From Euclidia mi (taxonomy: Eukaryota; Arthropoda; Insecta; Lepidoptera; Erebidae), in the NCBI GenBank assembly GCA_944739405.2, contig OX123200.2, positions 6,278,761 to 6,342,760 on the forward strand: 64,000 bases of DNA, in the 5' to 3' direction. A program made the translations under genes and the position numbers. The notes below the pieces were generated by a model, which was not told the origin of the DNA, made no database searches, and saw only the letters and a program-made list of their open reading frames with translations. This document shows positions 63,074 to 64,000 of this stretch, piece by piece (position 1 is the stretch's first letter; each line of letters starts with the position of its first letter).

Positions 63074-63747
63074 TATATTGATCGTTGTGATAGTATAAAA
63101 CCCTTTAGTAGCTGTGTGTTGTGACCTAAATAAATAAAATGTATTTAAATTGGAATTGAATCAAAATAAAGTGTCATTCTAATTTTAGAGAGCTCTAGCG
63201 GTCTTTATTCTTCTTGATCATAGATAATTATCATAGACTACTGTGTTGTGTGCTGGTTTTGTGTATTTTAAGTGAATATTTAAAAGCACACAAATACCAT
63301 ACTTTGAATTTAAAGGTTAGGTTTTAAAGCACGAATAACATGACACCTCTTTTCATACTGATTATAATGGCACCGAGTTTCTTTGTAATCTTAGAAATTG
63401 CTGTTCGTTATATCGATATACCAGTTACAGCTTTGAAATATTCAACTTCTTTTTCCTTTCATAATTTTTTTGACATTTATTTTTAACTTGTTAAGTAATT
63501 AAGTAAAGTAAACGCAACTCAATAAATATATTAGAAGGGTACCTATTTATTTTATATGAATAAGTACCATCAAAACTTTCTATAAAATTCTACTTTTTAT
63601 CTAAAATATGGCTTACAATAAATGCTTTTTACAGCAAATTATTTGCCATTCTCATAGATATATTTTCACTATCAAGTCATTCGCAAAATATATAAATAAA
63701 AATAATTGTGTCAAGAAAATGGCATATAACCATCCAACGCAGTGACA
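63074..63747. other. Unassigned AT-rich spacer
   Basis: Nothing recognised. Confidence 0.4.
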
Positions 63748-63811
63748 TCAAAGACGTTTTGCCGACGGGCGGCGTGATCAAAGCGCCGCCGTCGGGTGTT
63801 ATCTCTTTGAA
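63748..63811. repeat. GC-rich imperfect hairpin
   Basis: TCAAAGACGTTTTGCCGACG GGCGGCG pairs imperfectly with CGCCGCCGTCGGGTGTTATC TCTTTGA. A third GCCGACGG follows at 63825. It stands out in an AT-rich setting. Confidence 0.6.
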
Positions 63812-64000
63812 GTTGCCGACGGTAATGTGCGTTCGGATACTTGAAGCTGTAGTTTCTTATTTTTAGGTTCTATTTTTTGCTAAAATCGGATACCTAAGGG
63901 TGAATAAAACACAAGATAAAAAGTTTTAAGTTTATTTAGGTATTCTTTGATATATTACCTCCAGTTAGGTTTTAAAAAAAGACTATAAATGACCTGAAAT

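Overview
The window looks like intergenic or intronic DNA from a lepidopteran insect (moth or butterfly). It is AT-rich and eukaryotic, and it is packed with short tRNA-headed SINEs, non-LTR retrotransposon (LINE) remnants and small DNA transposons of kinds familiar from moth and butterfly genomes. Species cannot be told from the sequence. I found no host protein-coding exon, no functional tRNA or rRNA gene, no CRISPR array and no operon. Every open reading frame that could be given a meaning belongs to a mobile element.

Family names used here are local labels. SINE-A has a tRNA-like head GACTGCCTCCGTGGTCCAGT and a 3' end CAGGCGTGAGTCTATAAA. SINE-B has the head TTGGCGTAGTGGTTTA. SINE-D is a tRNA-like SINE whose tail contains GTACAAGCTCTGCTTAGTTT. 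SINE-E has the head GGCAGCGATAGCCTAGTGG and the tail CAGCAGTGGGACAGTATA. SINE-F shares the SINE-E head but has a different body. G, H, I, L and M are other interspersed repeats. LINE-J is a LINE C-terminus ending in ...ACAGGCGTGAGTCTATGTATG. The RTE-like pieces are LINE C-termini.

Layout. 0-10 kb: SINEs A, B, E, F and repeats G, H, I, several with clear target-site duplications (TSDs). 11.57-12.12 kb: a 5'-truncated RTE-type LINE with a 19-bp TSD. 14.8-20.7 kb: the main protein-coding relic, two overlapping minus-strand copies of a CR1/jockey-group LINE. One has a long open reverse transcriptase frame; the other has an endonuclease and an SGNH-esterase-like ORF1. 21-36 kb: sparse repeats, plus a SINE-D at 32.8 kb that carries two back-to-back palindromes. 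36.9-37.25 kb: a Harbinger-like MITE with TAA TSD. 41.8-45.3 kb: G, I and an internally deleted Tc1/mariner-superfamily element. 46-51.5 kb: two M repeats, a foldback element, a SINE-E with twin-priming-type inversion, and a SINE-A nested in an RTE-like tail. 50.4-54.1 kb: a putative 2.6-kb DNA element with a 0.18-kb deletion derivative nearby; a CAGGGTGT MITE sits inside the larger one. 54.3-64 kb: SINEs, GC-richer non-repetitive islands, nested SINE-E/G at 60 kb and foldbacks near 57.5 and 63.0 kb.

How the parts relate. SINE-A copies end in nearly the same about 35 nt as LINE-J copies, as expected if the SINE uses the LINE-J enzymes. SINE-E ends like the RTE-type LINE fragments. SINE-E and SINE-F share a head and differ in the body, so they are modular relatives. 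Perfect TSDs around many insertions let individual events and their order be reconstructed from this window alone.
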